A DNA stretch of 64,000 nt from Streptomyces sp. WAC08241. Lineage in GTDB: Bacteria; Actinomycetota; Actinomycetes; Streptomycetales; Streptomycetaceae. How positions within the stretch are numbered: position 1 is the first letter of the stretch; each line of letters starts with the position of its first letter. The stretch covers positions 4,714,501 to 4,778,500 of the forward strand of contig CP042279.1 in NCBI GenBank assembly GCA_007858575.1, read 5' to 3'. Of this stretch, positions 50,271-59,016 are shown piece by piece. The notes below the pieces were generated by a model. That model did not search any database and was not told the origin of the DNA. It worked only from the letters and a program-made list of their open reading frames with translations. The translations under genes were made by a program, and so were the position numbers.

Positions 50271-50968
50271 ATGACCTTCGTGCAGATCATCGACTGCAGG
50301 ACGAGCCGCTTCGACGAGATGAACCGGCTCATGGACCAGTGGGCCGAGCAGACCGAGGGGAAGCGGACGGCCACCCACAGCGTCCTCGGGAAGGACCGGT
50401 CCGACGGGTCCCACTTCGTGGAGATCGTCGAGTTCCCCTCGTACGACGTGGCGATGCGGAACTCCCACCTCCCCGAGACCGACCGGCTCTTCCACGAGAT
50501 GGTCGCGCTCTGTGACGGGATGCCGACCTTCACGGACCTGGACGTCGTGCGGGACGAGCAGATGTGCAAGGCCGCCGCGCGCCGGTTCCTGGAGCTGATC
50601 GGCACGCCGGGGAGCTTCCGCCGCTGGACGAGGTGGTCGCCGAGGGGTGCCACAGCCACGACCCCTCCGACGTGCAGGACTCGATCGGCATGGACGCGGT
50701 CCGCCGGGGGATCGGGATGTGGCGCCAGGGGTTCGACTTCGCCTTCACCGTCGAGGACCAGATCGCCGAGGGCGACCGCGTCTGCACCCGCTGGACCTGC
50801 GACGCCACCCACACCGGCGACTTCATGGGCCTCCAGCCCACCGGCATCGACGTCCGGATCACCGGCACGCTGATCCAGCGCTTCCGGGAGGACGGCAAGG
50901 TCGTCGAGGACTGGTGGCAGTACGACATGCTCGGGCTGATGGAGCGGCTCGGCGCCGTGGAGGAGTAA
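50271..50968 (+). CDS. SnoaL-like/ester-cyclase-like protein with N-terminal ABM-like domain (one base missing)
   Basis: Two-part protein from the ATG at 50271. Residues 1-95 resemble a ferredoxin-like monooxygenase/quality domain (MTFVQIIDCRTSRFDEMNRL, HFVEIVEFPSYDVAMRNS). The second half is a SnoaL/NTF2-like cone: AAARRFLELIGTPG, EVVAEGCHSHDPSDVQD, FTVEDQIAEGDRVCTRWTCD, GTLIQRFREDGKVVEDWWQ. The break near 50620 lies between them. About 232 residues. SnoaL-like folds bind small hydrophobic molecules; which one is unknown. It is followed by a strong terminator shared with groEL1. Confidence 0.78.
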
Positions 50969-50973
50969 CGGGA

Positions 50974-51021
50974 AACGCCGAGGCCCGGTGCCCCGCGACG
51001 GGGGCACCGGGCCTCGGCGTT
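50974..51021. terminator. Bidirectional terminator, 21-bp stem
   Basis: Arms 50974-50994 and 51001-51021 pair perfectly, 6-base loop. Separates the convergent SnoaL-like gene and groEL1. Confidence 0.88.
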
Positions 51022-51033
51022 CAGCTAAGGGCC

Positions 51034-52661
51034 TCAGTGGGAGTGGCCGTGACCGTGGCCGTGGCCGTGGTCCGCCGGCTCCTCTTCCTTCTTCTCCACC
51101 ACGAGGGTCTCGGTGGTGAGGAGGAGGGAGGCGATCGAGGCGGCGTTCTCCAGGGCGGAGCGCGTCACCTTCACCGGGTCGATGACGCCGGCCTTGACCA
51201 GGTCGCCGTACTCGCCGGTCGCGGCGTTGAAGCCCTGGCCCTTGTCGAGCTCCGCCACCTTGGAGGTGATGACGTAGCCCTCCAGGCCGGCGTTCTCGGC
51301 GATCCAGCGCAGCGGCTCGACGGCGGCGCGGCGGACGACCGCGACACCCGTGGCCTCGTCGCCGGTCTTGCCGAGGTTGTCCTCCAGGACCTTGACGGCG
51401 TGGACGAGCGCGGAGCCGCCACCGGAGACGATGCCCTCCTCGACCGCGGCGCGGGTCGCGGAGATGGCGTCCTCCAGACGGTGCTTCTTCTCCTTCAGCT
51501 CCACCTCGGTGGCGGCGCCGACCTTGATCACGCACACGCCGCCGGCCAGCTTCGCGAGGCGCTCCTGGAGCTTCTCGCGGTCCCAGTCGGAGTCGGTGGA
51601 CTCGATCTCGGCCTTGATCTGGTTGACGCGGCCCTGCACGTCCTCGGAGTTGCCGCCACCGTCGACGATGGTGGTGTCGTCCTTGGTGATCGTCACGCGG
51701 CGGGCGGTGCCGAGCACGTCCAGGCCGGCCTGGTCGAGCTTGAGGCCGACCTCCTCGGCGATGACGGTGGCACCGGTGAGGGTGGCCATGTCGCCGAGCA
51801 TCGCCTTGCGGCGGTCGCCGAAGCCGGGGCCTTGACGGCCACCGCGTTGAAGGTGCCGCGGATCTTGTTCACGACCAGGGTCGACAGGGCCTCGCCCTCG
51901 ACGTCCTCGGCGATGATCAGGAGCGGCTTGCTGGCGCCGGCCTGGATGACCTTCTCCAGGATCGGGAGCAGGTCCTGGATCGAGGAGATCTTGCCCTGGT
52001 GGATCAGGATGTACGGGTCGTCGAGGACGGCCTCCATGCGCTCCTGGTCGGTCACCATGTACGGGGACAGGTAGCCCTTGTCGAAGGCCATGCCCTCGGT
52101 GAAGTCGAGCTCCAGGCCGAAGGTGTTGGACTCCTCGACGGTGATGACGCCGTCCTTGCCGACCTTGTCCATCGCCTCGGCGATGAGCTCGCCGACCTGC
52201 TGGTCCTGCGCGGAGAGCGCGGCGACGGCGGCGATGTCCGACTTGTCGTCGATCGGGCGCGCGGTGGCGAGGAGGTCCTCGGAGACGGCCTTGACGGCGG
52301 CGTCGATGCCCTTCTTCAGGGCGGCCGGGGAGGCGCCGGCGGCGACGTTGCGCAGACCCTCGCGGACCAGGGCCTGGGCGAGCACGGTGGCGGTGGTGGT
52401 GCCGTCACCCGCGATGTCGTTGGTCTTGGTCGCCACCTCCTTCACGAGCTGGGCGCCGAGGTTCTCGTACGGGTCCTCGATCTCGACCTCGCGGGCGATC
52501 GTGACACCGTCGTTGGTGATGGTGGGGGCGCCGAACTTCTTGTCGATGACGACGTTGCGGCCCTTGGGGCCGATCGTCACCTTCACCGTGTCGGCAAGCT
52601 TGTTGACGCCGCGCTCAAGGGCGCGACGGGCGTCCTCGTCGAACTTCAGGATCTTCGCCAT
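51034..52661 (-). CDS. groEL1: 60-kDa chaperonin GroEL1 (one break)
   Basis: ATP-driven folding chaperone. Begins MAKILKFDEDARRALERGV, with TIGPKGRNVVIDKKFG, the nucleotide loop TNDGVTIAREVEIEDPYENLG and DIAGDGTTTATVLAQALV; later VEEGIVSGGGSALVHAVK and VTRSALENAASIASLLLTTE. The C-terminus is His-rich (ADHGHGHGHGHSH), a mark of the actinobacterial GroEL1 linked with groES, whereas GroEL2 ends in Gly/Met. About 542 residues; one break near 51830 in a G/C run. Co-transcribed with groES, 106 bases downstream of it, from the CIRCE-controlled promoter. Confidence 0.95.
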
Positions 52662-52767
52662 GGGAGCGGTTCAGCCCTCTCGGAATCTGCTGGTGGAACG
52701 AACGGCGCCCCGGGGCGCCCGGGAAGGGCCTCGGGGCGCAGCTCAAAGCCTTCTGGCCTGGGGTGAC

Positions 52768-53076
52768 TTACTTCTCGACGATCGCGAGCACGTCGCGGGC
52801 CGAGAGGACGAGGTACTCCTCGCCGTTGTACTTCACCTCGGTGCCGCCGTACTTGCTGTAGAGCACGACATCGCCGGTCTTGACGTCGAGCGGCAGGCGC
52901 TCGCCGTTCTCGAAGCGACCCGGGCCGACGGCCAGGACGACGCCCTCCTGGGGCTTCTCCTTGGCGGTGTCCGGGATGACCAGGCCAGAGGCGGTGGTCT
53001 GCTCGGCGTCGAGCGGCTGGACCACGATGCGGTCCTCGAGCGGCTTGATGGCAACCTTGGAGCTGGTGGTCGTCAC
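52768..53076 (-). CDS. groES: 10-kDa co-chaperonin GroES
   Basis: Intact, 102 residues, from the GTG at 53076 preceded by GGGGAGG. Forms the lid of GroEL. Core sequence KVAIKPLEDRIVVQPLDAEQ, the mobile loop TTASGLVIPDTAKEKPQEG, VVLAVGPGRFENGER and DVVLYSKYGGTEVKYNGEEY. First gene of the groES-groEL1 operon. Confidence 0.97.
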   Translation of the reverse strand: MTTTSSKVAIKPLEDRIVVQPLDAEQTTASGLVIPDTAKEKPQEGVVLAVGPGRFENGERLPLDVKTGDVVLYSKYGGTEVKYNGEEYLVLSARDVLAIVEK

Positions 53077-53173
53077 GATCCGACCTCCCCTTCGGAGATC
53101 ACGGGGTTGACTGTCTGAGGTGGCGAACCAGGTGGATCCGTCGTCGCGGGTGCCGGACCTGCCCGTCGCTGTG

Positions 53174-53200
53174 TTGGCACTCTCCGGTGGGGAGTGCCAG
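53174..53200. promoter_or_regulatory. CIRCE element 1 (HrcA operator)
   Basis: TTGGCACTC and GAGTGCCAG around a 9-base gap, eight of nine pairs complementary, matching the HrcA consensus TTAGCACTC-N9-GAGTGCTAA. Located in the groES leader at the transcription start. Confidence 0.9.
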
Positions 53201-53205
53201 AGCCG

Positions 53206-53235
53206 AGACTATGACCGCGATTAGCACTCGGTCAA
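53206..53235 (-). promoter_or_regulatory. groES promoter between two CIRCE elements
   Basis: On the minus strand: TTGACC (53230-53235), 18-base spacer, TAGTCT (53206-53211). The second CIRCE overlaps the -35 and the first covers the start point, a strong repression layout. Confidence 0.8.
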
Positions 53236-53247
53236 GCGGAGTGCCAA
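53221..53247. promoter_or_regulatory. CIRCE element 2 (HrcA operator)
   Basis: TTAGCACTC at 53221-53229 and GAGTGCCAA at 53239-53247 with the standard 9-base gap; overlaps the groES -35 region. Confidence 0.92.
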
Positions 53248-53656
53248 TTCATCGCTCCGTGGCGTGATCGCGGGCGCGGTCGTGCGGGGTTCCGGGGCCT
53301 TCCGGCAGCGCCTCCTCCCGGTCCGCGGTGCGTACGCCCGCCCGTTCGACCGGCTTTCCCTCCACCACGACCCGTCCGACCCGCTCCCGCTCCCCCGCGG
53401 CCCGTCCGACCCGTCCCCGCTCCCCCGCGGCCCGTCCGACCCGTTCCCGCTCCCCCGCGGCCTGTCCGACCCGTTCCCGCCCCCCGGCGGCGCCGGTGCT
53501 CGGGGCCCCGCCCCTCCGCCGCCTTCCGGCCGAGCCGTTCGATCGAGTCCACCGGGCCGGCCGGGGAAGCGCAGGCGGTGAGGGCCGGAGGGCGAGCAGC
53601 GCCCCGCTCACGGCCAGGGCGGCGGCGGCCCGGCGCCCGCGCCTCCCGGGTCTCAC
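53232..53656 (-). CDS. Putative small lipoprotein coupled to a polysaccharide deacetylase (frame broken)
   Basis: The GTG at 53656 overlaps the deacetylase stop (GTGA). The N-terminus is a basic, hydrophobic signal (RRAAAALAVSGALLAL). With one base restored near 53580 a lipobox LTACA appears, followed by PVDSIERLGRKAAE. The rest is an Arg/Gly repeat coded by 30-bp DNA units. The end at 53232 lies inside the divergent groES control region, so the true stop may be elsewhere after another missing base. Evidence is only the signal/lipobox and coupling; no family is recognised. Confidence 0.4.
53371..53490. repeat. Four tandem 30-bp repeats
   Basis: Units begin at 53371, 53401, 53431 and 53461, each starting CCCGTCCGACCCG (the last with CCTG) and ending CCCCCGCGG (the last CCCCCGGCGG). 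A period of 30 keeps any reading frame, coding a 10-residue repeat on the minus strand. Confidence 0.92.
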
Positions 53657-54601
53657 ACGTAGTCCTCGAGCTTCGCGACCGCGTACCCCTTGGCCGTGAT
53701 CACGTTCATCACGCGGCGGACCATGTCGGCCATGCTGCCCTTCCAGTCCTCCTCGCCCCGGAAGTGGGTGAGGACGATGTCGCCGGGGTGCAGGTCCCGG
53801 TCCCACTCGCGCCACTCCATGTGGTCGGGGAACGCCTCGGCGGCCCACAGCGGGACGGCCTTGATGCCGCAGGACTTGGCCACGCGCAGGGTGTCGTCGT
53901 TGTAGTTGCCGTACGGCGGGCGGAAGAGTTCGGGCCGCTTGCCGTACTTCTTCTCGATGACGTCCTGCATGCCGCAGATCTCGCGCTTCTGCTGCTCGTA
54001 AGAGAGTCCGGGCAGGTAGCGGTGGTGGAGGGTGTGGTTGTGGAGCGCGACCCCGCCCTTCCGCGACTTCTGCATCCGGGCGAAGTAGGCGTAGTCGTCG
54101 CTGACGACGTAGTCGCTGAGGAAGGCGCTGTAGGGGACGTCCAGCTCGTTCATCATCCGCAGCAGCTCGGGGTCCTTCTCCGAGCCGTCGTCGATCGTCA
54201 GGAAGACGATCTTCTCCTTGGTGGGCACGGTGGTGAAGACGGGCGGCATGCCCTCGCTCTTCGTCTCGAAGCCCTTGCGGGTGGTGATCCTCGGCTTGAC
54301 GGCGGGCGGGGCGGGCGCTTCGAGCGGGGGCTCGGCGAGGCCCCACTTCTTGGCGGCGAGCGCGCGGGCGGCCTTCCGGAGGCGGAGCTTCTCGGCCTTC
54401 TGCGCCTGCGACTCGGGCGCGGCGGCACCCTGCTTCGGGGCGGCCTGCTTCGGGCCCTGCTGCGGGGCCTGCTGTCCGAGACGGGGAGGGCGGTGCGGAG
54501 CGGTCCGAGCCGGCGCCGGAGCAGGCCGTGGCGGCGGAGGCGAGGGCGACGACGAGCGCCGCTCCGAGCGTCCGGTGGGAGCGGCGCGCGCCTTTTCTCA
54601 T
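53653..54601 (-). CDS. Polysaccharide deacetylase family protein, lipoprotein-type (frame broken)
   Basis: Carbohydrate esterase family 4-like, extracytoplasmic. The signal LGAALVVALASAATACSGAG ends in a lipobox Cys. Linker is Ala/Gln/Pro-rich. The NodB-type domain carries IVFLTIDDGSEKDPELLRMM (catalytic Asp plus metal Asp), ALHNHTLHHRYLPGL (metal His pair), RPPYGNYNDDTLRVAK and HPGDIVLTHFRGEEDW (catalytic His). All metal and catalytic residues are present, so it should be active on peptidoglycan or chitin-like glycan. Start ATG at 54601; about 316 residues; break near 54480. A paralogue lies at 56.7-57.6 kb. Confidence 0.85.
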
Positions 54602-54782
54602 CTTCTGTTCCTTTTGTCGTACGAGCTGCATGGCGCCGCATCCTGTCAGCGCGGCGGCTCCTTCCGGCCGCGACACCGCCGTACCCGGCCCGCCGTCCCC
54701 CGGCCGGCCCACAGCTCCCCGGAGCCCGGGACCGACCGGCCCGCAGCTCTCCGGAGCCGGAACAGGGCCCAGAATGGGACGG

Positions 54783-55967
54783 GTGACCGACCTCGCCTCC
54801 TTCGCCGCCCTGCTCGCCCCCGAGGGCAGACGCTCCTCGCCGCCCTGCGCGACTACGATCCCGCCCGGGAGCTGGCGGTCGCGTCCCGACTGCGCCGCGA
54901 CCACCCCGCCGAGCTGGTCACGGCGGCGCTCGGCCAGGCGCGGCTGCGGCAGCGGGCGGTGGCGAAGTTCGGCGCGGAGGACGCGTACCGGATGTACTTC
55001 ACGCCCCACGGCGTCGAGCAGTCGACCCGGGCCTCGGTCGGCGCGCACCGGGCCGGCCGGATGAAGGCGCTGGGCGTCCGGAGCGTGGCGGACCTGTGCT
55101 CGGGGATCGGCGGCGACGCGATCGCCCTGGCCCGCGCCGGGATCTCCGTCCTCGCCGTCGACCGCGACCCGCTGACCGCCGAGGCGGTCCGCGCCAACGC
55201 CGGGGCGCTCGGCCTGTCGGACCTGATCGAGGTCCGGTGCGCGGACGTGACGGAGATCGACACGAGCCCGTACGACGCGGTTCGTCGACCCCGCGCGACG
55301 CGGCGGCCGGGGCAGGATCTTCGACCCCGAGGCGTACTCGCCGCCGCTCTCCTGGGCGGTCGAGGCGGCCCGGAAGGCCCCGCACGCGGCCCTGAAGGTG
55401 GCGCCGGGCATCCCGCACGAGGCCGTCCCGGCGGAGGCCGGGGCGGAGTGGATCTCGGACGGCGGGGACGTGAAGGAGGCCGTGCTGTGGTTCGGTACGG
55501 AGCCGGGCGCGCGCCGGGCCACGCTGCTGCCCTCCGGCGCGACCCTCGCCGGGCGCGGGCTGCCCGACCCGGCGGTCCGGCCGGTGGGCCGCTACCTGTA
55601 CGAGCCGGACGGCGCGGTCATCCGCGCGCACCTGAGTGGCCGAGGTGGCCGAGGAGCTGGACGGCGGCCTGGTCGACGAGACGATCGCGTACGTGACGTC
55701 GGACGTCCTGGTCCCGACCCCGTACGCCGCCGCGTACGAGATCACCGACGAACTCCCCTTCAACCTGAAGAAGTTGAAGGCGCTGCTGCGGGAGCGGGAG
55801 GTCGGCACCCTGACCGTGAAGAAGCGGGGCTCGGCGGTCGAGCCGGAGGAGATCCGCCGCAAGGTGAAGCCGAAGGGCCCGAACGCGGCGACGGTGCTGC
55901 TCACTCGGGTCGCGGGCGCCCCGACGATGCTGATCGGGCGGCCCGTCCGGCCGGGTGGGGCGGGTGA
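54783..55967 (+). CDS. Class I SAM-dependent methyltransferase with THUMP-like domain (frame broken)
   Basis: Starts at the GTG at 54783 (VTDLASFAALLAPEG). The SAM-binding motif I is SVADLCSGIGGDAIALARAG, followed by VLAVDRDPLTAEAVRANAGA and RCADVTEID; FVDPARRGGRGRIFDPEAYS provides the motif IV region after a break near 55285. The C-terminal part (GRYLYEPDGAVIRAHL, ITDELPFNLKKLKALLRERE, VKKRGSAVEPEEIRRKV, NAATVLLTRVAGAPTML) matches the THUMP-like C-terminus of this family, probably an RNA methyltransferase. About 395 residues; breaks near 54830, 55285 and 55640. The exact stop is uncertain (55967 in one frame; the other runs on). Confidence 0.82.
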
Positions 55968-56004
55968 GCCCGCCTCCCCACGAGGGCTCCCGCCCCGGCG
56001 CGGC

Positions 56005-56277
56005 TCAGAGGCTGTCGAACGGAGGGATGATCCGTACGACCACGATCAGCCGGGCCCTCGGCGCCGCGAGGAAGTAGAACCACCCGCCGGCCGCGTCCAT
56101 GCGCCGCAGCCCTCCCGGCTTCGGCCCTTCGCCGAGATCGCCGACGTCCACGCCCATCCCGGCGAGGTCCACCAACTGGGACGTCAGGCGTTCGACCTCC
56201 GCGACCACCGGTGCGGGAACGCCTCCGGCGACGTGTGCGGCGTCGGGGTCGTACTCCCAGCGCCAGCGCTCACTCAC
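56005..56277 (-). CDS. Candidate RelE/ParE-like toxin
   Basis: Intact 90-residue protein from the GTG at 56277, overlapping the upstream gene by eight bases. The sequence SERWRWEYDPDAAHVAGGVP, VERLTSQLVDLAGMGVDVGD, GGLRRMDAAGGWFYFLAAPR and LIVVVRIIPPFDSL has the size and the alternating helix/strand order, with Arg-rich C-terminal strands, of RelE/ParE-type toxins. Identification rests on size, pattern and pairing with the next gene, not on catalytic residues. Confidence 0.45.
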   Translation of the reverse strand: MSERWRWEYDPDAAHVAGGVPAPVVAEVERLTSQLVDLAGMGVDVGDLGEGPKPGGLRRMDAAGGWFYFLAAPRARLIVVVRIIPPFDSL

Positions 56278-56638
56278 CGCCGGTCCTCGACAGCGCGTCC
56301 CGGGCGTCGTCGAGCAGGCGGCCCAGCCGGGCCGCGGCATCCCTCACCTGGTCCGCGTCGCCGGTCCCGACGACGGCTTCGAGCTCCCGGAACCGTGCCG
56401 CCAACCGGGGCTGGCGCTGGATGTGGACGTACACGGCCCAGTGCGCGGTGAAGCGGCGCAGCGGCGCGAGGTCCGATCCGAGGCGGGCCTGGTCCGCCGC
56501 CTGGTCCAGCTCGCGGGTGAAGGCGGGCAGGGCCGCCGGGGCGATCTGCGCCACCGCCTGCCGCAGGGCCGTGACGGTCGACGGAGGCTGCGGGATCAGC
56601 GGCTGGTCTGGGACGGCGGCGGTCATGTGTTCTCCCAT
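56270..56638 (-). CDS. DUF6247-like small helical protein, candidate antitoxin
   Basis: Intact, 122 residues (or 118 from the second Met, at 56626). Helical protein: STVTALRQAVAQIAPAALPA, FTRELDQAADQARLGSDLAP, LRRFTAHWAVYVHIQRQPRL and RDAAARLGRLLDDARDAL. The pattern resembles the DUF6247 family of small Streptomyces proteins found next to toxin-like genes. Its stop overlaps the downstream candidate toxin's start, the translational coupling usual for toxin-antitoxin pairs. No DNA-binding motif was recognised. Confidence 0.45.
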   Translation of the reverse strand: MGEHMTAAVPDQPLIPQPPSTVTALRQAVAQIAPAALPAFTRELDQAADQARLGSDLAPLRRFTAHWAVYVHIQRQPRLAARFRELEAVVGTGDADQVRDAAARLGRLLDDARDALSRTGGE

Positions 56639-56707
56639 GCCTGGAGGGTGAACCGTACGGCAAGCCTAGCGAGCGGAAACCCGAAGCCGTCACCTGATCC
56701 GGTGACG

Positions 56708-57559
56708 TCAGACGTAGTCCTCCAACCGCGCCACCGTGAAGCCCTGTTCCTGGATGCGGCGGAGCATCGTGGCCGTCATCTCGGTCATCGTGCGGCCCTT
56801 GAGTTCGGACGGGCCGCGGAAGTGGGCCAGGACGATGTCGCCGGGGTGGAGCTTCCGGTCGCCGCGCTGGTACTGCATGTTCTTGATCTGCATGGACTCG
56901 CGCCACAGCACGATCGCGTCCACCCCGCAGGTCCCGGCCGCCGCGCGCGTGGCCTCGTTCCAGTTGCCGTAGGGCGGGCGGAAGAGGCGCGGGGCCGTGC
57001 CGTACCGCCGCTTCAGCTTCTCCTGCTGGCCGCAGATCTCCCGGCGCTGGGCCTCCGGGGAGAGGGTGCGCAGGTCGGGGTGGGTGAGGGTGGTTGGCGA
57101 CGCCGTGGCCCTGGGCGACGAGCGGCGAGAAGTAGCCGTAGTCGGCGCGGATGGCGGCGTCGGTGAGGAACATCGAAGGGGACCTCGAGCTCCTTCATCA
57201 TCGTGACGAACTCGGGGTCCTTCTCCGCCCCGTCGTCGATCGTGAGGAAGACGATCTTCTCCCGGGTGGGGATCTCGCTGATGACCGGCACCGGCGCCCC
57301 GGCCCGCGGACCACCGGCTTCACCGCCGGCGGCGCGGGCGGGGCCGCGAAGGGCCTCAGGCCCCACTTCCGGTACGCGGCGGCCGACGCCGGGGCACCCG
57401 GCGCCCCGCTCCCGGCGGCGGACCCGGACGGGGACGGGGCCGGCGCGGACGACGTCGGCGGGGCGGATGCGGGGCGGCGGCGGGGCGCTCGGCCGTGCAG
57501 CCGGTCACCAGGAGGGCCGCGGCGGTCAGCGCCGCCCGGAGCGCGATCGTCTTCTTCAC
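56708..57559 (-). CDS. Second polysaccharide deacetylase family lipoprotein (frame broken)
   Basis: Paralogue of the gene at 53.6-54.6 kb. The signal TIALRAALTAAALLVTGCTA ends in a lipobox. The NodB domain has REKIVFLTIDDGAEKDPEFV, a metal-binding HTLTHPDLRTLSPEAQRREI, RPPYGNWNEATRAAAGTCGV, and HPGDIVLAHFRGPSELKG, ending ARLEDYV, as in the paralogue. Start ATG at 57559. About 285 residues; breaks near 57470, 57175 and 57095. Metal-binding and catalytic residues all present. Confidence 0.82.
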
Positions 57560-57637
57560 GCGCCGGGAGATGCCCGTACGGTCCGAAAGGTTGCCCGAAT
57601 GCCGTACGTGTGACCGACGAGACGTCCGGTCGTGCGG

Positions 57638-57898
57638 CTACTCGACCGCCTCAAACCGCCAGCGGTGGACCGGCCGGGTGATCAGCTCCGCGTCCGGCTC
57701 CGGCAGCTCCGGCAGCTCCGCGTCGAAGGCGTCCGCCTCCCACCAGGTGAGGACGAGGACCCGGTCCTGGGGCGCGCGGAAGACCTCCCGGCGCTCCGGC
57801 TCGTACGCGAGGACCCGGGACCGCTCCCGGGCCCACTCCAGGAGCTCGGGGCCCCGTCCCTGCGCGGCCCGCGCCTCCCACATGAGGGTGAGCCTCAC
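57638..57898 (-). CDS. Small protein coupled to tsaD (86 aa)
   Basis: Intact frame from the GTG at 57898, overlapping the tsaD stop (GTGA). VRLTLMWEARAAQGRGPELL, then RSRVLAYEPERREVFRAPQD, RVLVLTWWEADAFDAELPEL and the end TRPVHRWRFEAVE give a beta-alpha-beta-beta pattern like an antibiotic-biosynthesis-monooxygenase (dimeric alpha/beta barrel) domain. Function unknown; co-transcribed with the t6A genes. Confidence 0.6.
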   Translation of the reverse strand: MRLTLMWEARAAQGRGPELLEWARERSRVLAYEPERREVFRAPQDRVLVLTWWEADAFDAELPELPEPDAELITRPVHRWRFEAVE

Positions 57899-59016
57899 GA
57901 GTACAGGTTCTCCTTGCTGACCTCGTGCACGTGGTCGTGGGAGTGGGAGTGGCCGTGCGCATGGCCGTGGGCGCCCGGCACGTGCGGGTCCGTGACCGGC
58001 AGCGAGGAGTCCGCCGACAGCTCCAGGTCGGAGGCGGCCCGGCCCCGGGAGACCATCTCGGAGCCGAGGGCCGCGACCATCGCGCCGTTGTCCGTGCACA
58101 GGCCGGGCCGGGGCACCCGCAGCCGGATCCCGGCCCGCTCGCAGCGCTCCTGGGCGAGGGCCCGCAGGCGCGAGTTCGCGGCCACGCCGCCGCCGATCAT
58201 CAGGTGGTCGACGCCCTCGTCCTTGCAGGCCCGGACGGCCTTGCGGGTGAGCACGTCCACGACCGCCTCCTGGAAGGACGCGGCCACGTCCCGCACCGGC
58301 ACCTCCTCGCCGGCCGCCTTCTTCGCCTCGATCCAGCGGGCCACGGCGGTCTTGAGGCCGGAGAAGGAGAAGTCGTACGCCGGGTCCTTGGCGCCGCTCA
58401 GGCCGCGCGGGAAGGCGATGGCCTTGGGGTCGCCCTCCCTGGCGAGCCGGTCGATGACCGGTCCGCCGGGGAAGCCGAGGTCGAGCACGCGGGCGATCTT
58501 GTCGAAGGCCTCGCCGGCCGCGTCGTCGATGGTGGCGCCCATCGGCCGCACGTCGGAGGTGATGTCGGTGGAGAGCAGCAGCGAGGAGTGCCCGCCGGAG
58601 ACGAGCAGGGCCATCGTCGGCTCGGGCAGCCTGCCGTGCTCCAGTTGGTCGACGCAGATGTGCGAGGCCAGGTGGTTGACGCCGTAGAGCGGCTTGCCGA
58701 GCGCGTAGGCGTACGCCTTGGCCGCCGAGACGCCGACGAGCAGCGCGCCCGCGAGGCCGGGACCGGCGGTGACGGCGATGCCGTCGAGGTCCTTCGCGGA
58801 GATCCCGGCGGTCTTCAGGGCGCGCTCGATCGTCGGGACCATCGCCTCCAGGTGCGCGCGGGAGGCGATCTCGGGCACGACGCCGCCGAAGCGGGCGTGG
58901 GTGTCGACGCTGGAGGCGATCGCGTCCGCGAGGAGGGTGGTCCCGTGGACGATGCCGACGCCGGTCTCGTCGCAGGAGGTCTCGATGCCGAGCACCAGGG
59001 GTTCGTCAGCAGCCAT
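57895..59016 (-). CDS. tsaD: tRNA threonylcarbamoyladenosine (t6A) transferase TsaD, with His-rich C-terminus
   Basis: Transfers threonylcarbamoyl from TC-AMP to A37 of ANN-decoding tRNAs. Intact, 373 residues. ASKHA fold with MAADEPLVLGIETSCDETGV, THARFGGVVPEIASRAHLEA, the metal-binding HxxxH in YGVNHLASHICVDQLEHG, LVSGGHSSLLLSTD, DDAAGEAFDKIARVLDLGFPGG and CTDNGAMVAALGSEM. The tail PGAHGHAHGHSHSHDHVHE contains eight His in alternating positions before the ending SKENLYS, unlike textbook TsaD. It overlaps the rimI stop (TGATG). Confidence 0.95.
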   Translation of the reverse strand: MAADEPLVLGIETSCDETGVGIVHGTTLLADAIASSVDTHARFGGVVPEIASRAHLEAMVPTIERALKTAGISAKDLDGIAVTAGPGLAGALLVGVSAAKAYAYALGKPLYGVNHLASHICVDQLEHGRLPEPTMALLVSGGHSSLLLSTDITSDVRPMGATIDDAAGEAFDKIARVLDLGFPGGPVIDRLAREGDPKAIAFPRGLSGAKDPAYDFSFSGLKTAVARWIEAKKAAGEEVPVRDVAASFQEAVVDVLTRKAVRACKDEGVDHLMIGGGVAANSRLRALAQERCERAGIRLRVPRPGLCTDNGAMVAALGSEMVSRGRAASDLELSADSSLPVTDPHVPGAHGHAHGHSHSHDHVHEVSKENLYS

